From Rhodococcoides fascians A25f (GTDB taxonomy: Bacteria; Actinomycetota; Actinomycetes; Mycobacteriales; Mycobacteriaceae), in the NCBI RefSeq assembly GCF_000760935.2, contig NZ_CP049744.1:496001-560000 (forward strand): 64,000 nt of DNA, in the 5' to 3' direction. The position numbers and the translations under genes are program-made. Numbering within the stretch: the stretch's first letter is position 1; each line of letters starts with the position of its first letter. Shown one piece after another: positions 33,394 through 40,712 of this stretch. The notes under the pieces were generated by a model. That model saw only the letters and a program-made list of their open reading frames with translations. It ran no database searches and was not told the DNA's origin.

Positions 33394-33740
33394 GGAGCTG
33401 CCCTCCGTACCCGACGAGCGGAATCGACCAAGATTTCCGCAGTCTGCACAGCGGCGAGATCGGCGATCGCCGCCAGCCTGCCGGACGCATGCGGTGCCAT
33501 CTGGGCCAACGTGTTCTCCGTCTGGCTGAGCTGCGCCGTCGAGATGAGTGCGGACGTACCGATGTTGTTGAGTGCGCGGATCTGCTCCTGCTGTATCTCC
33601 ACCGCGGCGTCAATCCTCGCGAGATCCCGCGTGGTGGCCTCATCGATACGAATCAGCTCGCGGACGGTGTGACGCCGTTCGCGGCTACCACCGGACCTGC
33701 TGGGGGCGGCGTCGATGAAGCGCCGTTCAAGATCGGTCAT
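33390..33740 (-). CDS. Hypothetical helical protein, first gene of the mobilisation operon
   Basis: A 116-residue helical protein (RELIRIDEATTRDLARIDAA, VEIQQEQIRALNNIG) with no recognised family. It heads the leftward operon and is divergent from the integrase-domain gene at 33901. It could be an accessory DNA-binding or coiled-coil protein of transfer. Confidence 0.6.
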   Translation of the reverse strand: MTDLERRFIDAAPSRSGGSRERRHTVRELIRIDEATTRDLARIDAAVEIQQEQIRALNNIGTSALISTAQLSQTENTLAQMAPHASGRLAAIADLAAVQTAEILVDSARRVRRAAP

Positions 33741-33840
33741 TGGTCGATCTGCCTCTCATTCAAACCCAGGCGGTGTCCGCCTGAGCAGTGGATTTGACAG
33801 ATCTGACGCTAAGGCACTGGTCAGGGGTTGAAAAGCATGA

Positions 33841-33872
33841 GCGTGATAGCACTTGGGCGTGATAGCACTTGG
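33841..33872 (+). repeat. Tandem 16-bp repeats in a divergent promoter region
   Basis: GCGTGATAGCACTTGG occurs twice in perfect tandem (33841-33856 and 33857-33872), followed by CTCAAGTG, which forms an inverted repeat with CACTTG. This is a likely binding site for a regulator between two divergent transcripts. Confidence 0.6.
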
Positions 33873-33900
33873 ACACTCAAGTGTCGGTACCTTGACTGTC

Positions 33901-34263
33901 GTGAGCGACGATTCCTATCCAGAGAACCTCATGCCGATCGTGGCGGAGCTAGAGGTTCGTTATCGGCGGTTCTCCGAGCTGCGGGAGGAGGTGCTGCTCG
34001 ACTACGGCTACAACACCGCTCGGGCCTACTGGTCCGACCTCGATGATGTGTGTATCTGGGCGATGGGGCGTGACAAAGATGTTCTAGCTCTCTCGGTGAA
34101 AGAGATTCGGCAGTACGTCGCGCTTCTGCGGCGACGGAAATACAGCGAGAACACTATTCGGCGACGGGTTACCAGTCTGCGAAAGCTGTATGGACTGCTA
34201 GTGGACAAAGGGGCCTTGCCGTTTAATTCCGCTAACGAGATTTCGATAGGAAGAAGTCGCTAA
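33901..34263 (+). CDS. Stand-alone core-binding (SAM-like) integrase domain protein
   Basis: A 120-residue protein beginning with GTG 33901. DYGYNTARAYWSDLDDVCIW and YSENTIRRRVTSLRKLYGLL are the first and last helices of the core-binding domain of tyrosine recombinases. The frame ends there, with no catalytic domain downstream. It is either a truncated integrase or a stand-alone DNA-binding domain. The short repeats just upstream may be its target. Confidence 0.6.
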   Translation: MSDDSYPENLMPIVAELEVRYRRFSELREEVLLDYGYNTARAYWSDLDDVCIWAMGRDKDVLALSVKEIRQYVALLRRRKYSENTIRRRVTSLRKLYGLLVDKGALPFNSANEISIGRSR

Positions 34264-34405
34264 CCTCTAGAACCCCAGTGTTAATTTTAGAAATCGGTAG
34301 ACCTCGTGGGTATCGAGCTGCGTGTGAAATCCGCACTCGTCAGGAAAATTTCTTTAGCTTGAACTATCGTCGCTGGCGGAAAGCGCGGCTCTTGATTTTC
34401 AAAGC

Positions 34406-34876
34406 TCAACTAATTTTAGTATTTATGCCAGGGATGAAAGCCGCGGCCGCGGCGAGCGCTAAATACAACGTAATCATTATTTTTGTCGGAAGAGCAAGCC
34501 AGCTGCGATCGGAGTAGAGATTCTGAGGGTCAGTAACCTGATCGAGAATGACGTATGAAAGTAGGGGTACTAAGACGATGAGGCTAATCGCTATGTAGAA
34601 TGATACTGAATTCGCGTTAGCAAGTAACAGGACGCTTGATGATGCAGCGGCTATACTTACGGGAATCTGGGCACGGTCGATGTCTAAAGCCAATCTTGAA
34701 ACAAACCATTCGGGAGGATAGTCGGGAGCGAAGTACTCGCCGTCATTTGATACTGCAACAATATTGTCAAGATCTACTTTGAAACTTCGTGTAACCGCCC
34801 ACGAAAGCAAATTCCCTACCAAGATGATGGCAGTGGACACCAAGTATGGCATCGCGCCCAGGATGTCGACATTCAT
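34406..34876 (-). CDS. Four-helix membrane protein, third gene of the uL30-domain operon
   Basis: A 156-residue protein with four likely membrane segments (near residues 9-27, 73-89, 92-112 and 131-150) and a soluble loop between the first two (SNDGEYFAPDYPPEWFVSRL). It resembles small membrane effectors of defence systems only in layout. It follows the preceding gene with a 15-bp gap on an AT-rich operon. Confidence 0.65.
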   Translation of the reverse strand: MNVDILGAMPYLVSTAIILVGNLLSWAVTRSFKVDLDNIVAVSNDGEYFAPDYPPEWFVSRLALDIDRAQIPVSIAAASSSVLLLANANSVSFYIAISLIVLVPLLSYVILDQVTDPQNLYSDRSWLALPTKIMITLYLALAAAAAFIPGINTKIS

Positions 34877-34891
34877 AGCTACAGGAATCGC

Positions 34892-35314
34892 CTACCAGCC
34901 AAATCGGCGTTGGTTACTAAAAGAACGTTGCAGCTGAAAGCCAAACTGAGCTCGCACATGGATCGTTACTGCGCCAGATGTTGTTTTCTTTGGCGACAGC
35001 CTGCCCTCTATTTCCTTCGGGATCTGATCTGATGCGCAGATCACGGAGCTTGTCCACTTTCTATCGACTGGATCGTATTTTCCGCTCGTCATGGATGCGT
35101 AACGCTCTGGAGGAGACGTTGCGAGAGTGCTTTCAATAGTGAGCTCGATGGCGTGTGGGTACGTCTCCGCGACAGCGCTGATTCGATGAGCAATTCTCGG
35201 CGGATCGTTGGATTCGCTATCGTTGACGTTGGTGACCCGGCTGCGAACCCGCAGCCCCCGGAGTTGCTGAAACCGGATTTCGTCCGCCGCAGGTGGATCG
35301 AGAGGTGGAAGCAT
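34892..35314 (-). CDS. Hypothetical protein, second gene of the uL30-domain operon
   Basis: A 140-residue protein, not recognised. It looks beta-rich (LRGLRVRSRVTNVND, HAIELTIESTLATSPPERYA, GAVTIHVRAQFGFQL). ATG 35314 follows GGAG five bases upstream and begins 18 bp after the uL30-domain gene stops. It may be a binding partner of one of the flanking proteins. Confidence 0.6.
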   Translation of the reverse strand: MLPPLDPPAADEIRFQQLRGLRVRSRVTNVNDSESNDPPRIAHRISAVAETYPHAIELTIESTLATSPPERYASMTSGKYDPVDRKWTSSVICASDQIPKEIEGRLSPKKTTSGAVTIHVRAQFGFQLQRSFSNQRRFGW

Positions 35315-35332
35315 TTAAACTCCAAACTCAAT

Positions 35333-36247
35333 TTATAAATGTCGGTTGAGTTGACTCAGAACTTCTGATGCGCTTTCGCTAAGGTCCTTGCTTGCAGATC
35401 TGGTGAAAAACTTATCCAGAATCAATGAGCGAAACTCGTAGGCTTCAACCGTTGCCGGTTCGCGCGGGTACGTGAGACCAATTTCAGCGTGCTCGACATT
35501 GTGCTCGGCAAGTCTCGCGGCGGGTAAGTTCCACATTATCTGCATTCCGAATATTGATACTGTAATAATAGCTGGGTCGGCTTTGTTTTGTTCTAGATAA
35601 TCAAGTACGTCGTTCAGTGAGCCGGTCGAACTTCCTTTGGTTTCTGACTTTTCGGAAAGTTCAATATACGTTTCGGCTTTGCCGATCTCGATCAGCGACT
35701 TTGCGGCTATGTCTCGAAGCTCAGACAAGCATTCGTCCGCTGGCATATCTGATGACCAAAAGACCGATTTTCGGTCTTTCTCGAAATCAGTCTGAACATA
35801 TTCGCCCTCACCGAGCGCTATAAGCTCGCCGAGACTTCCGCCAAGCTGCCTCTGCTCATGTAGCGTCGTCACACCGGTAGCTCCTCTACGATACGTGAAG
35901 CGGCCAGGGGGGATGCTGTCAAACAACGGGGAGATAGTGACGAGGTGAGCGACTTTCCTGACGTTTCCCCAGTCGGATGAACGGCGAGAGGGACTGACAA
36001 CGCATGTTCGGCCAATTTTGCCCAGTCCGAGTGTGCGCAGCGCCGCGACGACGGATTTCTTCTGTCCGATTTTGGATTTACTCTGTGTGACAAGTATTGA
36101 TCCGCCGTGACTGCGTACTCTAAGCTTGAACTGGTTGGACGAGTGTTGTTCAAGCCGAACCGACCCGGGTGCGAGACCTGATTCGCCCGATTCAAGAAAC
36201 TCTCTTGCTTGATCGCCTTCTTTACTGCTTGGTCTTGACGCCACCAA
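35333..36247 (-). CDS. Protein with ribosomal-protein-uL30-like domain
   Basis: A 304-residue protein. Residues about 50-105 read ILVTQSKSKIG, VVAALRTLGLGKIGRT and VRKVAHLVTI, which is the pattern of ribosomal protein uL30 (I-T-x-S-x-IG, LRTLGL-x-x-I, then V-x-HLV). The rest (for example ADPAIITVSIFGMQIMWNLP and EIGLTYPREPATVEAYEFRS) is unknown. The start is TTG 36247 or GTG 36244 behind AGGAG. It is the first large gene of an AT-rich operon on the defence-bearing island. A ribosome-mimic domain could dock to 23S rRNA or a ribosome factor; that is inference. Confidence 0.7.
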   Translation of the reverse strand: MVASRPSSKEGDQAREFLESGESGLAPGSVRLEQHSSNQFKLRVRSHGGSILVTQSKSKIGQKKSVVAALRTLGLGKIGRTCVVSPSRRSSDWGNVRKVAHLVTISPLFDSIPPGRFTYRRGATGVTTLHEQRQLGGSLGELIALGEGEYVQTDFEKDRKSVFWSSDMPADECLSELRDIAAKSLIEIGKAETYIELSEKSETKGSSTGSLNDVLDYLEQNKADPAIITVSIFGMQIMWNLPAARLAEHNVEHAEIGLTYPREPATVEAYEFRSLILDKFFTRSASKDLSESASEVLSQLNRHL

Positions 36248-36387
36248 TTTGTCTCCTGGATCGTGGGCGGTGATACGCGTGAGAAATCTACGGTTTCGGA
36301 GTCGAAGGACAGAAAGCTCTCAGCATTGTCAGACCCGGCACCAGCGAGAATTGGCGAACAGAGTAGTCGGGTTGTGTTATACTTCAT
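35869..36387 (-). other. Overlapping frame upstream of the uL30-domain gene
   Basis: A frame of 172 codons begins at ATG 36387, just downstream of a good promoter and GGAG. Its first 47 codons precede the uL30-domain gene; the rest runs out of frame through that gene. Either a short leader peptide is translated, or the true protein is longer and a frameshift near 36247 separates its N-terminus. Confidence 0.35.
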
Positions 36388-36399
36388 GTACTGTCTCCA

Positions 36400-36428
36400 A
36401 TTGTATTCGTGTGTAAACGTTATGTAAA
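36400..36428 (-). promoter_or_regulatory. Promoter of the uL30-domain operon
   Basis: On the minus strand TTTACA (36423-36428) is separated by exactly 17 bp from TACAAT (36400-36405), close to the sigma-70 consensus. The first ATG is 13 bp downstream of the -10. Confidence 0.65.
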
Positions 36429-36696
36429 CCCTTTCCTGAACGAACGGTCCTGCGTAGCGGTCTTCCACGGTACAACCGTGTCTGAGTTGGCGCTCCGCAT
36501 GTCGAAATCTTCTCGGATCAAGTACCGGCGTGTTGGGAAGACACGCCGGTACGGCTACATCCTTGTCATTTGTATGAATGATAATGACCCGAGCACGTGA
36601 CGGGAGCGGTCAACTCTGTAATCACAACTCTCTAAAGTCATTGTGAACCGTCTGCGCGTCTATTGGGGCGAGCGGAAGTCCGTTCGCGCCACCTCC
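36429..36696. other. Gene-free interval with a hairpin
   Basis: No gene seen. A perfect 12-bp stem GTACCGGCGTGT with its complement (36522-36533 and 36541-36552, loop TGGGAAG) may terminate the membrane-protein gene that ends at 36697. Confidence 0.5.
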
Positions 36697-37794
36697 CTAT
36701 CGAGTGTTACGGTTCCCGACCCAAACAAACGCCACCCCGCTTCGTTGGAATACCCACCCATCGTGTGACACGGAGATCGAGCGCTCAGGCACGTTCGGGG
36801 GCATGTGCTCGACGCGGGTCTTGTGACTACTCACGAAGAAGTCGAGCACGTTGATGTAGTCGATGTCCGTGTCGCTGTAATCAAGATCAATGTCGACGTT
36901 TCTGGTCGGTTGCTCCATGTCGAGGTGTAGCAAGTGTCCATGCTTGAAGAGCTTCACTCGCTGGGTGTAGCTCACGGTGACCGGGAGTCCCGCGTCAACG
37001 GCGTCTTTGCCGATCGACGCGCTAAAGATCTGGCCCTGCTTTCGAGCCGAGCGGCGGATTGCCCGGTGTTCACCGTCGACGGTGAACTGGACGATCTCGA
37101 ACGCCTCGGTCGATCCAGCGTCGATACCGCTGTCCTTGCGCATGAACCAGGTCGATGTTGCCTCCGGGTCCGCCATGAGATCCCGATACTCTGCCCTATC
37201 CGACACCACGGCGAAACGCCGAACGGCGTGCTTCGGTACGACGGTGTACTCCCAACGGATGGTGGCAACGTAGCCGGGAACACTCGCTTCGCTCGTGTTC
37301 CTATCCATGGATAGGCGGATGAAGATCTTGACGTCGTGCCAGCGTTCGGTTGCAGTAATGGCCTGATCACGGACGTCGTCGTAGATTTCGCGAGCGAACT
37401 CTGCATCATTCAGCCGTAGCGCGAGGCTGTTTCGCACGATGCGGTCGAGCATGTCGGGTGTCGCAACTCCAGCAAGATCTTCGGCGTCGAAGGCGAACCC
37501 ATCGATGACAGCAGCCTTCATGGCCGGCGCTTGGGTCGCGAGGATGCGGCGCATGCGCTCCTCTGCCCGCTCGTCATCGTCCTTACTCAGGAGGTAGTCG
37601 ATCCCGATGCTCAAGATTCCGGCGGTGAATAGGGTCCCACCAACCTCGCCCCAGGGGAGAAACGCCAGATCGGCGAGAAGCGGTTGGCCATCAAGCCACC
37701 GTGCGAAGACCATCAGGACGAACCCGACGAAGCTGACACTGACGGCGATCAGAGCGAGCTTGAAGTTGTGAATTCGTTGGAGTGGGTCACGCAT
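36697..37794 (-). CDS. Two-helix membrane protein with cytosolic domain
   Basis: A 365-residue protein with two N-terminal membrane segments (LALIAVSVSFVGFVLMVFAR, near 12-31, and VGGTLFTAGILSIGIDYLLS, near 50-70), a helical segment (DDERAEERMRRILATQAPAM) and a large C-terminal domain rich in strands (YVATIRWEYTVVPKHAVRRF and VDIDLDYSDTDIDYINVLDF). No family recognised. Membrane-anchored proteins like this serve as effectors or sensors in several defence systems. A TATAAT -10 lies 11 bp before the ATG, so the transcript has almost no leader. Confidence 0.7.
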   Translation of the reverse strand: MRDPLQRIHNFKLALIAVSVSFVGFVLMVFARWLDGQPLLADLAFLPWGEVGGTLFTAGILSIGIDYLLSKDDDERAEERMRRILATQAPAMKAAVIDGFAFDAEDLAGVATPDMLDRIVRNSLALRLNDAEFAREIYDDVRDQAITATERWHDVKIFIRLSMDRNTSEASVPGYVATIRWEYTVVPKHAVRRFAVVSDRAEYRDLMADPEATSTWFMRKDSGIDAGSTEAFEIVQFTVDGEHRAIRRSARKQGQIFSASIGKDAVDAGLPVTVSYTQRVKLFKHGHLLHLDMEQPTRNVDIDLDYSDTDIDYINVLDFFVSSHKTRVEHMPPNVPERSISVSHDGWVFQRSGVAFVWVGNRNTR

Positions 37795-37805
37795 GAACTG
37801 TCCGA

Positions 37806-37811
37806 ATTATA
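37806..37811 (-). promoter_or_regulatory. Consensus -10 element of the membrane-protein gene
   Basis: TATAAT on the minus strand, 11 bp before ATG 37794. The -35 side is not consensus. RNA would start within about five bases of the start codon. Confidence 0.55.
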
Positions 37812-37939
37812 CCAAAATTGAACATGCTTGTGTATACGAAAGTGCGCTTGAGCAGCACAAACGTAGTGAGCCGCTTATCTTGTCGGTGCCTGGGAGTAGA
37901 CCTAGAGCGGGTCGGAACCCGAAGGAACGAGGAACAGCT

Positions 37940-38275
37940 GTGGCACTCAGAATCACCCACCGGCGGATGTCTCCCGGTGGGACGCGCAACGAGCACATCA
38001 CAGACGTCTATTGGCGAGGTGATACTGGTGAGGGGGAGGGATCGGCTACTAAGGCTCAGATGGTCGACTACATCAACAATCGGAACTTCACGGCATACGT
38101 ACGGGGTCCACAGTCGAAAGTTGAGGTAGGTACGGTGCACGAGGCCGGTGTGACGCCCTACCTTCGCACCCACGCGAACGGCTACTACAACGACAACCTG
38201 CTGTCACTGCCAACCTTTTGGCGCGCACGCGAGCGACCCTGCACCCACGGATGGGTGCAGGGTCGCTCGGTTTGA
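37940..38275 (+). CDS. DUF3892-like protein
   Basis: A 111-residue protein starting GTG 37940 behind GAGGAA. The DUF3892 pattern is visible: ALRITHRRMSPGGTRNEHIT, VYWRGDTGEGEGSATKAQMV, YVRGPQSKVEVGTV and LRTHANGYYNDNLLSLP. The last 15 residues are encoded by a terminator-like hairpin, suggesting the family stop codon was lost. The family has no established function; it is often found in accessory regions. Confidence 0.75.
   Translation: MALRITHRRMSPGGTRNEHITDVYWRGDTGEGEGSATKAQMVDYINNRNFTAYVRGPQSKVEVGTVHEAGVTPYLRTHANGYYNDNLLSLPTFWRARERPCTHGWVQGRSV
38230..38269. terminator. Perfect 18-bp hairpin inside the DUF3892 gene end
   Basis: CGAGCGACCCTGCACCCA (38230-38247) pairs fully with 38252-38269 around the loop CGGA. 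It ends just before the gene's stop codon. Confidence 0.75.
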
Positions 38276-38283
38276 TTGGAGGG

Positions 38284-38331
38284 TCAGATGAAGCCTCCAC
38301 CGCCGCTGACGAATCCGCCGCCTCCGCTCAT
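38284..38331 (-). CDS. Possible 15-residue Gly-rich peptide gene
   Basis: ATG 38331 on the minus strand follows a near-perfect ribosome-binding site (GGGGAGG, five-base gap) and encodes MSGGGGFVSGGGGFI before TGA. A proline-rich frame on the plus strand (ATG 38288, also with GGAGGG) overlaps it, so only one is likely real. No homologue known to me. Confidence 0.35.
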   Translation of the reverse strand: MSGGGGFVSGGGGFI

Positions 38332-38387
38332 GGTGCACCTCCCCTTCTCTCGCCGTACCCATCGACCGGACGAGCGCCGCTGGAATC

Positions 38388-38408
38388 AATATCCTAAATT
38401 GGGATATT
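38388..38408. promoter_or_regulatory. Operator candidate for the XRE gene at 38434
   Basis: Inverted arms AATATCC and GGATATT with a 7-base centre, 25 bp before the start of a helix-turn-helix gene. The half-site ATATCC is the same as in the satellite's control region (16562-16577). Confidence 0.5.
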
Positions 38409-38433
38409 CGATCCCGCAAGGTGCGCTTGTCGG

Positions 38434-38685
38434 GTGGAAAAGTCGATCTACTCGGCCGAGTACCAGCAGCTCTGCGCATTACTTCGCCAGCTGCGGTTGG
38501 ATGCTGGGCTGACACAGGTCGAGGTTGCCCGCCGCGTCGGGGAGCCACAGTCGTTCGTCAGCAAGTACGAGTCGGGGGAGCGGCGGCTCGACATCATCGA
38601 GCTGATGTACGTAGCTGAGGCCATTGGTTCGGAACTTCGGGTGATCACTGAGTTCGTTGATAAGCGTCGCGGGTCTGCGAACTAG
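38434..38685 (+). CDS. Small XRE-family regulator
   Basis: An 83-residue helix-turn-helix protein (LCALLRQLRLDAGLTQVEVA, RRVGEPQSFVSKYESGERRL, DIIELMYVAEAIG). GTG 38434 is the start used. It precedes remnants of PIN and TIR genes and may have controlled them; toxin genes of this kind are often preceded by such an antitoxin-like protein. Confidence 0.8.
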   Translation: MEKSIYSAEYQQLCALLRQLRLDAGLTQVEVARRVGEPQSFVSKYESGERRLDIIELMYVAEAIGSELRVITEFVDKRRGSAN

Positions 38686-38744
38686 CTGCGTTACTGACGG
38701 CGTGGCACTTCGATCGACGCGGTTTCTCGGTCGATCATCTAAAC

Positions 38745-38927
38745 GTGCAGAGCAACGGCGGTGCGATCGCGAAACCGTCGGCTCTGCGCTTTCTTCTGGA
38801 TGCAAACGCGTTCATCGCCATGGAGCCGTCCTCCGGTAATCTCGAGAGGGAGATGGATGCATGGCGGTGCCGATCGGTACCCTGGTTCAAGGGGCAGGAA
38901 TCGAACAGTATGAGGGAGCACGGCTAG
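38745..38927 (+). pseudogene. PIN-domain N-terminal remnant
   Basis: A 60-codon frame whose first part, LRFLLDANAFIAMEPSSGNL, matches the start of PIN nucleases (conserved Asp in LLDAN). The rest of the PIN domain, with its other acidic residues, is missing and the frame drifts into the TIR gene start. It looks like a decayed VapC-type or PIN-containing gene. Confidence 0.6.
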
Positions 38928-39739
38928 TGGCCGACCAACACATTTTTCTGAGCCATGCATTTGCTGATCTCCCGGTGGCTAAGTTGCTTCGCGACACGTT
39001 GGTTCGTGGTGGTGTCCCGACTGACCGGATCTTTTTCTCGTCCGCGCGGTCGACTGGAATTCCGTCGGGTCAAGACGTCGGAAGCTACCTGCGTGAGCAG
39101 CTCGGAGGGGCCGCGCTGGTGATGAGCTGATTTCGACTAATTTTCTATCGCGACCGATGTGTCTTACGGAGCTCGGGGGCGCGTGGGCGATGAAGAAGTC
39201 CACCTACCCTGTGTTGCTCCCGCCGCTTACGCGTGCTCAAGCGACCGAAGCGATTGGCAACATCCTGATTAACGACCTCGGGAACGATGCCGAGGTGGAG
39301 GGCATCTTCAGCGAGTTGAGCGGTCGCATCGAGAGCGATTTAGGGTTACGAACGCAGAAGTCGGCCTGGTCCGAAGCCGTCGCTGACTTCAATGAGGGGT
39401 TCGGTGCGGCACAGGCGAAGATCGCGTCGACGGCAGAAGCACCTTCGACAACTGACCTTAAAACGTCGAGTGTGATCGCACTCGACGACGACGTCCGGCT
39501 GATCAACGTCTCCGTCGTCGGTCGCGAACTTCGTGGTGAGGCAACGAACACGATCGACGGTCCATTCGCAATGGTGATTATTGGAGGAACATTCTATACG
39601 GACGCTGGTTCGATTGCGGGCGCCGTTAAAGATATTGTGAGCAACCTTAAGGCGGACCAGATTAGCGAAAGGCGCTCAACGTCTTTATGCTCTGTGGCAG
39701 AGGGAGCTCGACAAACTGAAAACCGATCAAGGGCAATAA
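38927..39739 (+). pseudogene. TIR-domain gene disrupted by two frameshifts
   Basis: The N-terminus VADQHIFLSHAFADLPVAKL, SSARSTGIPSGQDVG and LREQLGGAALVM is a TIR domain. At about 39125 the frame breaks (an in-frame TGA follows ALVMS), and the TIR sequence continues in another frame as LISTNFLSRPMCLTELGGAW. At about 39670 it breaks again, resuming as AKGAQRLYALWQRELDKLKT to TAA 39737-39739. GTG 38927 has GAGGGAG upstream. TIR proteins degrade NAD+ or make signals in phage defence; this copy is dead unless the shifts are assembly errors. Confidence 0.75.
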
Positions 39740-39801
39740 CGTTCAACTTCAATCTACAAACGTACACGGGACGACAGTCGGCTGTACCCGACGGCCTCAG
39801 G

Positions 39802-40044
39802 TCACAGACCGAGATCGCTCCGCCGCCCTCTTTCGATTCGACGTTGCTCTTCCGCCCGTTCGCGGCATTGCCGAAGGAACTCCGCATCGGCGTCAGGATT
39901 CTGCGCGTTCTGACGGCTGGGAGGAGTCTCGTATTCCGGAAACGTCAACACCGTGCGCCGAGTGTTCCCGTCTCCACCGGGCCACCCCAGATTCCGCCAC
40001 CAACTAGGCGACCGGTGTATATCCAGACATCCCAGCGGCTGCAT
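39802..40044 (-). CDS. Uncertain small hypothetical protein
   Basis: An 80-codon frame with a charged helical end (AEFLRQCRERAEEQRRIERG). It fills most of a 366-bp gap where no other frame looks coding. There is no clear ribosome-binding site, and no family is recognised. Confidence 0.3.
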   Translation of the reverse strand: MQPLGCLDIHRSPSWWRNLGWPGGDGNTRRTVLTFPEYETPPSRQNAQNPDADAEFLRQCRERAEEQRRIERGRRSDLGL

Positions 40045-40105
40045 GTGCCCGGTAAACTGGTTGCCGCTACTAGCGGATTGAAGTTTGAGTAGGGAGGAGT
40101 GCCAG

Positions 40106-40411
40106 ATGGCCGACCCGCTTCGTGTCGTCGAAGGGCACGATTTCGAGCTGCAGCCCGTCCATCAGGAGCGGCCTTACTGGTACACGGTGGACGACCTGAT
40201 TGACCGCTATGGGTATCGGCGTGAGGCACTGGTGCAGCTGTTTGGTAGTGCAACACCCTGCCTCGGCGGCGAGCTGGGGTGGACAGTGTCGACTGTGGTC
40301 AAGGTTGAACGCGACATCATTGCACCTGCCCTACGGCTCGCCAAGGCGTCGTTCGTAAACGCGACATCGGCCGATGATGCACTCACCCGCGTCGACTTCG
40401 ATCTTCCGTGA
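40106..40411 (+). CDS. Hypothetical protein
   Basis: A 101-residue protein behind a strong GGAGGAG. The aromatic, mixed sequence (YWYTVDDLIDRYGYRREALV, LFGSATPCLGGELGWTVSTV) is unrecognised. The DDLIDRYGYRREAL segment could be a short helix-turn-helix. Confidence 0.55.
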   Translation: MADPLRVVEGHDFELQPVHQERPYWYTVDDLIDRYGYRREALVQLFGSATPCLGGELGWTVSTVVKVERDIIAPALRLAKASFVNATSADDALTRVDFDLP

Positions 40412-40712
40412 CCCCCGATGTCGCGCCTATCGCAACTGCGTAAACGCCACCTGGATGGGTGGATTTTCTTTACTTTGAGAAACAGTTCCATCCAACTAGG
40501 GGTTGGGTGTACTTAAAGAACCGCGCACCCGGATGCCGGAACTTCATCCAACTTGACCCTGTTGCACCTGATCTGGTCCGGCTTTGAGTCGGAACGAGAT
40601 CAGCTTCAGCTGTTCCTGGTATTCTGATCGGCGCGTTGAAGCCAACGCTACAACGCGGCCGCTCCACCAGACCATTCATACGACCGAGTTCGACTTCGAG
40701 CAGATTGGCCAC
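40412..40712. other. Intergenic, nothing recognised
   Basis: A 301-bp interval between two convergent genes. I see no convincing coding frame, hairpin with T-run or repeat. Confidence 0.5.

Noticed and set aside
34406..36428. uL30-domain gene as the host's own rpmD
   Set aside because: It lies on the mobile island, is several times longer than rpmD and has no ribosomal gene neighbours.
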